Shown here one piece after another: positions 5,788 to 11,598 of a stretch of 11,598 nucleotides of DNA. This DNA is from an uncultured Clostridia bacterium (GTDB lineage Bacteria; Bacillota; Clostridia; Oscillospirales; Ruminococcaceae): contig CALGTU010000011.1 in the NCBI GenBank assembly GCA_937901465.1, forward strand, positions 1 through 11,598. The letters run 5' to 3'. Position 1 is the first letter of the stretch. Each line of letters begins with the position of its first letter. Position numbers and translations under genes: made by a program. The notes below the pieces were generated by a model. The model ran no database searches. It was not told where the DNA came from and worked only from the letters and a program-made list of their open reading frames with translations.

Positions 5788-6537
5788 TCAATCGACTTTT
5801 GTAAGCAGGATTGGCTTATCGCTTGTTATAGCGACCGTATGTTCAAAGTGTGCGGAAGAAGAACCGCTCTTTGTAACTACTGTCCAGTTGTCGCCGAGAA
5901 CTCTTACGCCGTCGCCCTTGAAGTTAATCATGGGTTCAATGGCAATAACCATTCCGGGAACAAGTCTGGGGCCGTGCCCTGCCTTGCCGTAGTTTGGAAC
6001 TTCGGGTTCTTCGTGGAGTTTTCTTCCAACGCCGTGACCGATATATTCCTTAACTACTCCGAAGCCGAATTTTCTTACATGCTCTTCTATTGCTGCCGAA
6101 ATATCTCCTATTCTGTTTCCCGCAACGGCTTTTTCAATGCCTTTATAAAGACTTTCTTCGGTTACCCTCATTAAATCTTCATCATCTTTCGTTATCTTTC
6201 CGACAGCGAAAGTTCTTGCACTGTCTCCGTGGAAACCTCCTATGAATGCGCCGACATCAATGCTGACAATGTCGCCTTCGTGGATTTTTCTCTTACCGGG
6301 GATACCATGGATTACTTCGTTGTTAATGGAGATGCAGGCACTTGCGGGAAATCCGCCATACCCTAAGAAACTCGGAACCGCGCCCTGACCCACGATATAA
6401 TCATGGATTATTGTGTCGAGTTCTTTTGTTGTCATTCCGGGTTTAATGCTTTCCCCTGCGAGCTTTAAAGCTTCGCCGGTTATTCTGCCTGCTATCTTCA
6501 TCTTTGCAATATCAGATGCTGATTTGATATTTATCAT
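5788..6537 (-). CDS. map: type I methionine aminopeptidase
   Basis: The enzyme removes the initiator methionine from new proteins whose second residue is small. At 249 residues it is the compact type Ia form without an N-terminal SH3-like extension. The two-metal site is complete: Asp94, Asp105, His168, Glu201 and Glu232, in SIDVGAF (92-98), HGDSARTF (103-110), GHGVGRKLHEEP (168-179), IEPM (200-203) and FEHT (231-234). The substrate histidine is His77 in EVIHGIP. The ATG comes one base after the adk stop, so its ribosome site (AGAGG, about 12 bases away and weak) lies inside adk and coupling is likely. It is cytoplasmic and acts at the ribosome exit tunnel. Confidence 0.97.
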   Translation of the reverse strand: MINIKSASDIAKMKIAGRITGEALKLAGESIKPGMTTKELDTIIHDYIVGQGAVPSFLGYGGFPASACISINNEVIHGIPGKRKIHEGDIVSIDVGAFIGGFHGDSARTFAVGKITKDDEDLMRVTEESLYKGIEKAVAGNRIGDISAAIEEHVRKFGFGVVKEYIGHGVGRKLHEEPEVPNYGKAGHGPRLVPGMVIAIEPMINFKGDGVRVLGDNWTVVTKSGSSSAHFEHTVAITSDKPILLTKVD

Positions 6538-6538
6538 C

Positions 6539-7168
6539 TTATTTCAAAGCCTCTAAAACAAGCGCTGAAGTTTCTTCAACAGTTTCCTGTCCTTCAACAG
6601 TTTTGAGAAGTCCCTTAGCAGCATAATAGTCCTTTAAAGGAGCTGTCTGCTTGTGATATGTTTCAAGTCTTGAAAGAACTGTTTCAGGAGCATCGTCTTT
6701 TCTCTGAACTGTTTTTCCGCCGCACTTATCACAGATACCTTCAACCTTTGTAGGTTTGTATTCTGTATGATAAGAGTTGCCACAGTCTTCGCAGACTCTT
6801 CTTCCTGAAAGACGCTGTGTGATCTTTTCATCTGCAACAGCAATTTCAAGAACCATATCAATCTTTACGCCCATTTTATCAAGAGCTTCTGCCTGAGGAA
6901 CGGTTCTTGGGAATCCATCAAGGATATAACCTTCCTTACAGTCATCTTCGGCAATTCTGTCTTTGAGAATTCCGATAACAACCTCATCGGGAACAAGTGC
7001 TCCGCTGTCCATATAAGACTTTGCTTCAAGACCGCTCTTTGTGCCGTTCTTTACAGCTTCACGAAGCATGTTGCCTGTTGAGATTGCGGGGATTTTAAGA
7101 TTATCGCAGATCACTTCTGCCTGTGTGCCTTTTCCTGCACCGGGAGCTCCGAGAAGAATTAAATTCAT
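6539..7168 (-). CDS. adk: adenylate kinase, zinc-lid type
   Basis: This 209-residue enzyme interconverts 2 ADP with ATP and AMP. The P-loop GAPGAGKGT (7-15), the AMP-binding STGNMLRE (30-37) and DGFPRT (84-89), and the RLETYHKQT segment (167-175) are intact. The lid has Cys126-x2-Cys129 and Cys146-x2-Cys149, a structural zinc site typical of Gram-positive Adk. ATG is preceded by GGAGG with 6 bases between. It lies 15 bases after secY and one base before map, the conserved secY-adk-map order. Confidence 0.98.
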   Translation of the reverse strand: MNLILLGAPGAGKGTQAEVICDNLKIPAISTGNMLREAVKNGTKSGLEAKSYMDSGALVPDEVVIGILKDRIAEDDCKEGYILDGFPRTVPQAEALDKMGVKIDMVLEIAVADEKITQRLSGRRVCEDCGNSYHTEYKPTKVEGICDKCGGKTVQRKDDAPETVLSRLETYHKQTAPLKDYYAAKGLLKTVEGQETVEETSALVLEALK

Positions 7169-7183
7169 AATAAACCTCCAAGC

Positions 7184-8521
7184 TTACTGAAGGAATCCCT
7201 TATGATGACGCATCATAAGCTGGGATTCGAGTGTTCTTACAAGATCAAGGGCAACGCTTACAATGATGAGGACTGATGTACCACCCATTGCGATGTTCAC
7301 ACTGGGAACCTTCATTGCCACGAGAACATTCTGTGTTACGATAGGGAGTATTGCGATTATACCGAGGAAGAACGCACCAACAAGAGTGATATGTGAAAGA
7401 ACTCTTGCGATATAGTCTGATGTAGGCTTACCGGGGCGAATTCCGGGGATACCTCCGTTGCTCTGTCTTAATCCGTTTGCAATTTCAACGGGATTAAATG
7501 ACATTGAAACATAGAAATAGTTGAATGCTATGATGAGAAGGAAGTAGATAACCGCATAGCCTATGCTGTTTGAATTGAAGAAATTAAGGAATTTGATATA
7601 GAATTCTTCAAGACCTGTGAGTTCCGGTTTCTGCAAGATTACTCTTGGATCCCAGATGAGCTGAAGTGTCTGGGGGATACTCATAAATGTCATTGCGAAG
7701 ATGATAGGCATAACGCCTGTTGCCGCAACCTTTATAGGAATATGAGAATTCTGTCCGCCATACTGTCTTCTGCCCACAACTCTTTTAGCATACTGAATAG
7801 GAATTCTTCTTTCCGAACTGTTCATGAAAACAACAAACGCTATCATGAGAACGAAAACAACAACAATTCCGAGTACGAGGAATACATACTGCATATTTGT
7901 CTTTATGAGTGTTATAAGCTTTAAGAGTTCCGAAGGACCTCTTGCTATAATTCCTGCAAAGAGTATGAGTGAAATACCATTTCCAAGTCCGAATTCGTTT
8001 ATCTGATTTCCGAGCCATACAACGATAGATGAACCGGCAGCGAAGCAGGCAATGATAACGATCATTGCAAATACTCCTTCTTTTCCGCCTACATACTGAA
8101 CAGCACCATAGTTCTTCATGATTACATAGTAACCGAAGCCCTGTAAAAGTGCTATGCCTATTGCGACGAAATCAGTTATCTTCTGTATACGTTTTCTTCC
8201 TGTTTCGCCCTCTTTTGAAATTCTTTCAAGAGGAGGAAGAGCGTATGTCAGGAGCTGCATGATAATCTGTGCGTTGATGATAGGTGTGATTGACAATGCA
8301 AATACTGTCGCATTAGCAAGCGAACCACCCGAAAGGATATCCATATAGCTGAGTATTGAACCACCATTCTGTTCAAGCATCAATCTTAAGATCTCTCCAT
8401 CGAGGAAAGGAACAGGAATGAATACTGAACCGATTCTGTAAATAACTATAATGAATATTGTGAAAAGGATTCTTTTTCTGAGGTCTTCATTTTTCCAAGC
8501 GTTTCTGAAAGTTTCAAACAC
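7184..8521 (-). CDS. secY: preprotein translocase subunit SecY
   Basis: SecY (445 residues) is the channel of the SecYEG translocon in the cytoplasmic membrane. Ten hydrophobic segments are visible. GGSLANATVFALSITPIINAQ spans about 65-85 (plug and TM2), QLLTYALPPLERISKEGETG 89-108, GLGNGISLILFAGI 178-191, and cytoplasmic loop ERRIPIQYAKR 237-247. The C5 loop GIRPGKPT (360-367) contains the arginine needed for SecA. The C terminus ends KGFLQ, as usual. The start is GTG, with GAGGTGA 6 bases upstream overlapping the end of rplO. Only one base separates it from the rplO stop, so translation is probably coupled. Confidence 0.98.
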   Translation of the reverse strand: MFETFRNAWKNEDLRKRILFTIFIIVIYRIGSVFIPVPFLDGEILRLMLEQNGGSILSYMDILSGGSLANATVFALSITPIINAQIIMQLLTYALPPLERISKEGETGRKRIQKITDFVAIGIALLQGFGYYVIMKNYGAVQYVGGKEGVFAMIVIIACFAAGSSIVVWLGNQINEFGLGNGISLILFAGIIARGPSELLKLITLIKTNMQYVFLVLGIVVVFVLMIAFVVFMNSSERRIPIQYAKRVVGRRQYGGQNSHIPIKVAATGVMPIIFAMTFMSIPQTLQLIWDPRVILQKPELTGLEEFYIKFLNFFNSNSIGYAVIYFLLIIAFNYFYVSMSFNPVEIANGLRQSNGGIPGIRPGKPTSDYIARVLSHITLVGAFFLGIIAILPIVTQNVLVAMKVPSVNIAMGGTSVLIIVSVALDLVRTLESQLMMRHHKGFLQ

Positions 8522-8522
8522 G

Positions 8523-8963
8523 CTATATCACCTCAGCCTTCCCACCTGCTTTTTCAATCTTTTCCTTAGCGGATTCTGTGAACTTAGCAGCCTTAACTGT
8601 AAGGTTCTTTGTAAGATTTCCGTTTCCGAGAATCTTAACGCCGTCAAGTTCCTTCTTGATGATACCTGCTGCGATGAGAAGTTCTGTATCAACAACTGTA
8701 CCTTCCTTGAACTTTTCAAGTGAAGAAACATTTACTGTTGCATAAGATTTAGCGAAGATATTGTTGAATCCTCTCTTAGGGATTCTTCTTGCCATAGGCA
8801 TCTGGCCGCCTTCAAATCCTGCTCTGAGTGAACAGCCTGAACGGGCTTTCTGACCTTTATGACCTTTACCTGCTGTCTTTCCGTTACCTGAACCGTGTCC
8901 ACGGCCCTTACGGAAAGCGTCTTTGCTAGCGCCTGCTGCAGGAGAAAGTTCGTGTAATTTCAT
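8523..8963 (-). CDS. rplO: 50S ribosomal protein L15
   Basis: L15 (146 residues) is a late assembly protein of the large subunit. The glycine- and basic-rich N-terminal extension includes GSGNGKTAGKGHKGQ (24-38) and EGGQMPMARRIPKRGF (51-66). The globular C-terminal domain includes LLIAAGIIKKELDGVKILGNG (95-115). I placed the start at the ATG of MKLHELSP because GGGAGG lies 8 bases upstream. An in-frame GTG three codons earlier overlaps that ribosome site and is unlikely. It ends in TAG, with the secY ribosome site inside its last codons. Confidence 0.97.
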   Translation of the reverse strand: MKLHELSPAAGASKDAFRKGRGHGSGNGKTAGKGHKGQKARSGCSLRAGFEGGQMPMARRIPKRGFNNIFAKSYATVNVSSLEKFKEGTVVDTELLIAAGIIKKELDGVKILGNGNLTKNLTVKAAKFTESAKEKIEKAGGKAEVI

Positions 8964-8980
8964 TGATTGCACCTCCCAGC

Positions 8981-9148
8981 TTATTCTACTACTTCAACAA
9001 GATGTGAAATCTTTGCGATTTTACCCTTAGTCTGAGCGTTGTCGGGCTGTTCAACAACCTGACCGATTTTCTTGAGACCTAAAGAGTGAGCTGTGGCAAT
9101 CTGCTTTTCGAGTTTGCCGTTAAGGCTTTTAATGAGCTTGATTTTCAT
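8981..9148 (-). CDS. rpmD: 50S ribosomal protein L30
   Basis: This 55-residue frame begins MKIKLIKSLNGKLEKQIATA, runs through HSLGLKKIGQVVEQPDN (21-37), and ends HLVEVVE. It has the short bacterial L30 length (about 55-60) and the conserved LGLKKI segment. ATG is preceded by AAGGGGGG. It lies 16 bases after rpsE and 17 before rplO, its invariable place in the spc operon. L30 sits on the large subunit and is dispensable in some lineages, but here the gene is intact. Confidence 0.95.
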   Translation of the reverse strand: MKIKLIKSLNGKLEKQIATAHSLGLKKIGQVVEQPDNAQTKGKIAKISHLVEVVE

Positions 9149-9164
9149 ATTGCAAAGCCCCCCT

Positions 9165-9665
9165 TTAACCTAAAATTTCTTTAATTGTCTTGCCACGCTT
9201 AGCAGCAACTTCCTTAGCAGAAGTGCATGATGCAAGACCCTGAATTGTAGCTCTTACTACGTTGCAAGCGTTGTTTGAACGGAGAGATTTTGTTCTGATA
9301 TCCTTGATACCAGCAACTTCTACAACCGCACGAACAGGACCGCCTGCGATAACTCCGGTACCGGGTGCAGCGGGTTTCATAAGAACTCTGCCTGCTCCGA
9401 ATTCACCGATTACTTCGTGAGGAATTGTTGTACCCTTAAGAGAAATCTTTACGAGGTTCTTCTTAGCGTCGTCAATTCCCTTACGGATAGCATCAGGAAC
9501 TTCTCCTGATTTACCGAGACCGAAACCAACTGTTCCGTTTCCGTCTCCTACTACGACTAAAGCTGCGAATTTGAAGATTCGTCCGCCCTTAACTGTCTTT
9601 GAAACTCTGTTAATGCAAACTACTCTTTCAACAAGCTCAAGCTTTGATGCATCTATATTAGCCAA
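9165..9665 (-). CDS. rpsE: 30S ribosomal protein S5, translated from a TTG start
   Basis: S5 (166 residues) helps decoding accuracy and mRNA unwinding at the 30S entry channel. The N terminus MANIDASKLELVERVVCINRV matches the family. The loop VSKTVKGGR (21-29) is the region where spectinomycin-resistance changes occur in other species; it looks wild type. GDGNGTVGFGLGKSGEVPDAIRKG spans 40-63 and GTGVIAGGPVRAVVE 102-116. The initiation codon is TTG, with AGGAGG 9 bases upstream and no in-frame ATG near the family N terminus. An out-of-frame ATG in between opens only a four-codon frame (see findings). It follows rplR after 17 bases. Confidence 0.95.
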   Translation of the reverse strand: MANIDASKLELVERVVCINRVSKTVKGGRIFKFAALVVVGDGNGTVGFGLGKSGEVPDAIRKGIDDAKKNLVKISLKGTTIPHEVIGEFGAGRVLMKPAAPGTGVIAGGPVRAVVEVAGIKDIRTKSLRSNNACNVVRATIQGLASCTSAKEVAAKRGKTIKEILG

Positions 9666-9680
9666 AAGTCATTACCTCCT
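9665..9680 (-). promoter_or_regulatory. ribosome binding site and TTG start of rpsE
   Basis: AGGAGG (9680-9675) is followed by nine bases and then TTG (9665-9663). An ATG at 9672-9670 is in another frame and stops after MTFG, and it is too close to the AGGAGG to be used well. The TTG is therefore the start. Confidence 0.8.
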
Positions 9681-9682
9681 TA

Positions 9683-10042
9683 TTAGAAATTGAGTCCGCT
9701 CTCACGAGCGCCTTCAGCAAGTTCCTTTACTCTTCCGTGATAGAGATAACCGCCTCTGTCGAAAACAACATCGGTGATTCCCTTTTCAGCGGCAGCCTTA
9801 GCGATAAGTTCGCCTACCTTGCGAGCGCCTTCGCAGTTTCCGCCGTCAGCGTCGAAACCTTTAACGAGGCTTGATGCTGATGCGAGAGTTACTCCGTTAA
9901 CATCGTCTATAATCTGAGCATAGATGTGCTTTGTGGAGCGAAATACATTAAGACGAGGACATTCGGGTGTTCCTGAAATTTTACCGCGAACTCTCTTGTG
10001 TCTCTGGATTCTGGCTTTCTTTGTGTCAGGCTTTTTAACCAT
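9683..10042 (-). CDS. rplR: 50S ribosomal protein L18
   Basis: L18 (119 residues) binds 5S rRNA with L5 and brings it into the central protuberance. The basic N terminus MVKKPDTKKARIQRHKRVR, the RLNVFRSTKHIYAQIIDD core and the conserved C-terminal FDRGGYLYHGRVKELAEGAR...GLNF segment define it. Length is normal. ATG has a GGGAG site about 10 bases upstream. It lies 18 bases after rplF. Confidence 0.97.
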   Translation of the reverse strand: MVKKPDTKKARIQRHKRVRGKISGTPECPRLNVFRSTKHIYAQIIDDVNGVTLASASSLVKGFDADGGNCEGARKVGELIAKAAAEKGITDVVFDRGGYLYHGRVKELAEGARESGLNF

Positions 10043-10060
10043 TTGAATTCACTCCCTTTC

Positions 10061-10606
10061 TTACTTCTTGCCCTTACCGGCTTTACCTTCTTTACGGATG
10101 ATTCTTTCGCCCTGGTAGCGAATACCCTTGCCCTTATAAGGTTCGGGAGGACGCTTTTCGCGAACTTCAGCCGCAAACTGACCAACCTTTTCCTTATCGA
10201 TGCCGTTAACAACGATTGTGTTGGGGTTGGGAACGTCGATTGTGATGCCGTCGATTTCAGGCATGATAACCTGGTGTGAGAAACCAAGGTTCATAACAAG
10301 GTTTTTGCCCTGCTTTGCAACACGGTAACCAACGCCTTCTACTTCAAGTGTCTTTGAGTAGCCTGTTGTAACGCCTGTTACCATATTGTTGATGAGTGTT
10401 CTTGTAAGACCGTGAAGTGATTTTGTTTCCTTCTGTTCGTCAGCACGCTTAACAGCGAGTGTTCCGTCTTCAAGAGTGATTGTCATCTTATTGTTGAATT
10501 CTTTTGTGAGTGTACCCTTGGGGCCCTTAACAGTAACTGTTGTACCGTCAATCTTTACATCCACCCCTGAAGGAACACTGATTAATGCATTACCTATTCT
10601 TGACAT
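10061..10606 (-). CDS. rplF: 50S ribosomal protein L6
   Basis: L6 (181 residues) consists of two similar domains (about 1-82 and 83-170) and lies near the sarcin-ricin loop, where elongation factors bind. MSRIGN and VTVKGPKGTL (24-33) mark the first domain. GVGYRV (91-96), LGFSH (107-111) and KRPPEPYKGKGIRY (151-164) mark the second. The C terminus is a basic tail. ATG has GGAGG 9 bases upstream. It lies 17 bases after rpsH. Confidence 0.98.
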   Translation of the reverse strand: MSRIGNALISVPSGVDVKIDGTTVTVKGPKGTLTKEFNNKMTITLEDGTLAVKRADEQKETKSLHGLTRTLINNMVTGVTTGYSKTLEVEGVGYRVAKQGKNLVMNLGFSHQVIMPEIDGITIDVPNPNTIVVNGIDKEKVGQFAAEVREKRPPEPYKGKGIRYQGERIIRKEGKAGKGKK

Positions 10607-10623
10607 AAATAGTGTCCTCCTTC

Positions 10624-11022
10624 TTACCAGATGAATGCAAGGATTTCGCCGCCAACGTTAAGTTCACGAGCCTTCTTGTCTGTCATTATTCCCTTTGATG
10701 TTGAAACAATGGCAATTCCAAGGCCCTTCATAACCTTAGGCATATCCTCACAGCTTGAATATATTCTGAGTCCCGGCTTTGAAACTCTTCTGAGGCCTGT
10801 GATAACCTGAGATTTGTTTTCGCCGTACTTGAGGGTTACTTTGATTATACCCTGCTTTCCGTCTTCGATAACCTGAAAGCCCTTGATGTATCCTTCATCG
10901 AGAAGAATCTGAGCAATAGCTTTCTTTATATTAGAAGCGGGAATGTCAACTGTTGCATGCTTTGCAGAGTTTGCATTACGGATTCTTGTAAGCATGTCTG
11001 CGATTTTATCTGTAATCTGCAT
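10624..11022 (-). CDS. rpsH: 30S ribosomal protein S8
   Basis: S8 (132 residues) binds the central domain of 16S rRNA; in E. coli it also represses the spc operon by binding the mRNA near rplE. ADMLTRIRNA (8-17) and the C-terminal STSKGIMTDKKAR (107-119) with GGEILAFIW are the rRNA-binding signatures. Length is normal. ATG follows AAGGAGG with an 8-base gap. A small hairpin lies directly upstream of this ribosome site. Whether S8 autoregulation exists here cannot be told from the sequence. Confidence 0.98.
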   Translation of the reverse strand: MQITDKIADMLTRIRNANSAKHATVDIPASNIKKAIAQILLDEGYIKGFQVIEDGKQGIIKVTLKYGENKSQVITGLRRVSKPGLRIYSSCEDMPKVMKGLGIAIVSTSKGIMTDKKARELNVGGEILAFIW

Positions 11023-11037
11023 GTTGCTAACCTCCTT

Positions 11038-11055
11038 CTAAACTTTGTTGTTTAG
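11038..11055 (-). other. small hairpin before the rpsH ribosome site
   Basis: CTAAAC and GTTTAG form a perfect 6-bp stem with a 6-base loop, ending 3 bases before GGAGG of rpsH, in a 61-base spacer that is longer than its neighbours. It does not resemble the known S8 target by eye. It could modulate rpsH translation, or be chance. Confidence 0.35.
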
Positions 11056-11083
11056 CTTGTTTAAATCGTTCTTCGGTAAATTA

Positions 11084-11269
11084 TTACCAGCTTGCCTTCT
11101 TTACTCCGGGAATCTGACCGTCATGAGCAAGTTCTCTGAAGCAGATACGGCAGATGCCGAACTTTCTGAGATATGCATGGGGTCTTCCGCAGATTTTACA
11201 TCTGTTGTATGCACGGGTAGAGAACTTAGGCTTAGCCTGCTGCTTTACCTTCATAGAAGTTTTAGCCAT
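11084..11269 (-). CDS. rpsZ: 30S ribosomal protein S14, zinc-binding (type Z)
   Basis: The 61-residue S14 is the short form with a CxxC...CxxC zinc site: Cys24, Cys27, Cys40 and Cys43, in the CKICGRPHAYLRKFGICRICFRE region. It ends GQIPGVKKASW. This is the Gram-positive and Thermus type, often called rpsN1 or rpsZ, as opposed to the roughly 90-100-residue zinc-free form. It lies in the head of the 30S subunit. ATG has GGAGG 9 bases upstream. Two tandem TAA codons end it. It lies 15 bases after rplE. Confidence 0.97.
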   Translation of the reverse strand: MAKTSMKVKQQAKPKFSTRAYNRCKICGRPHAYLRKFGICRICFRELAHDGQIPGVKKASW

Positions 11270-11284
11270 ATTTCGTTTCCTCCC

Positions 11285-11598
11285 TTAGTTTGCGAACGGA
11301 GCGCCAAGGAGCTTGAGAAGTTCCTTTGCTTCTTCGTCTGTCTTAGCAGTTGTGATAAAGTTGATATCCATACCACGAACCTTGTCTATCTTATCGTATT
11401 CGATTTCAGGGAAAATAAGCTGTTCCTTGATACCTGTTGAGTAGTTTCCTCTGCCGTCGAATGAGTTTCCGTTGATTCCGCGGAAGTCTCTTACACGGGG
11501 GAATGCAACATTGAAGAGTCTGTCAACAAACTCATACATTCTGTCGCTTCTGAGTGTAACCTTAACACCGATAGGCATGCCTTCACGGAGCTTAAAGT
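11285..11598 (-). CDS. rplE: 50S ribosomal protein L5, C-terminal part (5' end beyond the window)
   Basis: The frame is open to the right edge and supplies the last 103 residues of L5, which is usually about 180 long. It starts FKLREGMPIGVKVTLRSDRMYEF and continues with the conserved blocks RVRDFRGINGNSFDGRGNYSTGI and EQLIFPEIEYDKI, then GMDINFITTAKTDEEAKELL. L5 binds 5S rRNA and contacts the P-site tRNA. The ATG within the window (11578) is an internal methionine, not the start, because the family sequence continues upstream of it in frame. Its place before rpsZ matches the spc order. Confidence 0.97.
   Translation of the reverse strand, partial: FKLREGMPIGVKVTLRSDRMYEFVDRLFNVAFPRVRDFRGINGNSFDGRGNYSTGIKEQLIFPEIEYDKIDKVRGMDINFITTAKTDEEAKELLKLLGAPFAN

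Noticed and set aside
8964..8972. three-codon upstream extension of rplO from a GTG
   Set aside because: The GTG overlaps the GGGAGG ribosome site that serves the ATG at 8963; L15 proteins start at MKLHEL.
1..11598. mobile element, CRISPR array, phage or toxin-antitoxin system
   Set aside because: No transposase, integrase or regular repeat-spacer pattern was seen; base and codon use look even and gene order is the conserved ribosomal-protein order.

Overview
This window is dominated by a ribosomal-protein operon on the minus strand: the second half of the spc cluster followed by the alpha cluster. The gene order (map, a small KOW protein, infA, rpmJ, rpsM, rpsK, rpsD, rpoA, rplQ), strong AGGAGG-type ribosome binding sites, zinc-binding forms of S14, S4 and L36, and a zinc-lid adenylate kinase all point to an anaerobic Gram-positive of class Clostridia, probably a gut Ruminococcus/Oscillospiraceae-type organism. 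The genus is an inference from gene order and protein sequence; no database was searched.

Layout from the right edge, in the direction of transcription (minus strand): rplE (start cut off by the window), rpsN (zinc type), rpsH, rplF, rplR, rpsE, rpmD, rplO, secY, adk, map, KOW protein, infA, rpmJ, rpsM, rpsK, rpsD, rpoA, rplQ, then a strong intrinsic terminator at 2089-2118. Nearly all genes are 1-25 bases apart. The exceptions are spacers of 61 (rpsN-rpsH), 134 (infA-rpmJ) and 108 bases (rpsD-rpoA), each holding a small inverted repeat. The operon promoter lies outside the window. Together these genes supply ribosomal subunit proteins, initiation factor IF-1, the RNA polymerase alpha subunit, the SecY protein-export channel, adenylate kinase and methionine aminopeptidase.

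The left 2.1 kb is a separate neighbourhood. A plus-strand gene for a small zinc-ribbon membrane protein (1614-2030) converges on the ribosomal operon, with terminators between them. It is transcribed divergently from a minus-strand gene (216-1481) for a stand-alone COG3581-type protein related to the 2-hydroxyacyl-CoA dehydratase/activase family. The 132-base divergent spacer has two near-consensus sigma-A promoters and a palindrome between them. At the left edge is a minus-strand tRNA-Val(UAC), cut by the window, with its own near-consensus promoter.

I see no phage, transposon, CRISPR, toxin-antitoxin or obviously new multigene system. The points worth a second look are local: a UUG start for rpsE, structured spacers inside the operon, the KOW protein, and the two poorly understood genes on the left.
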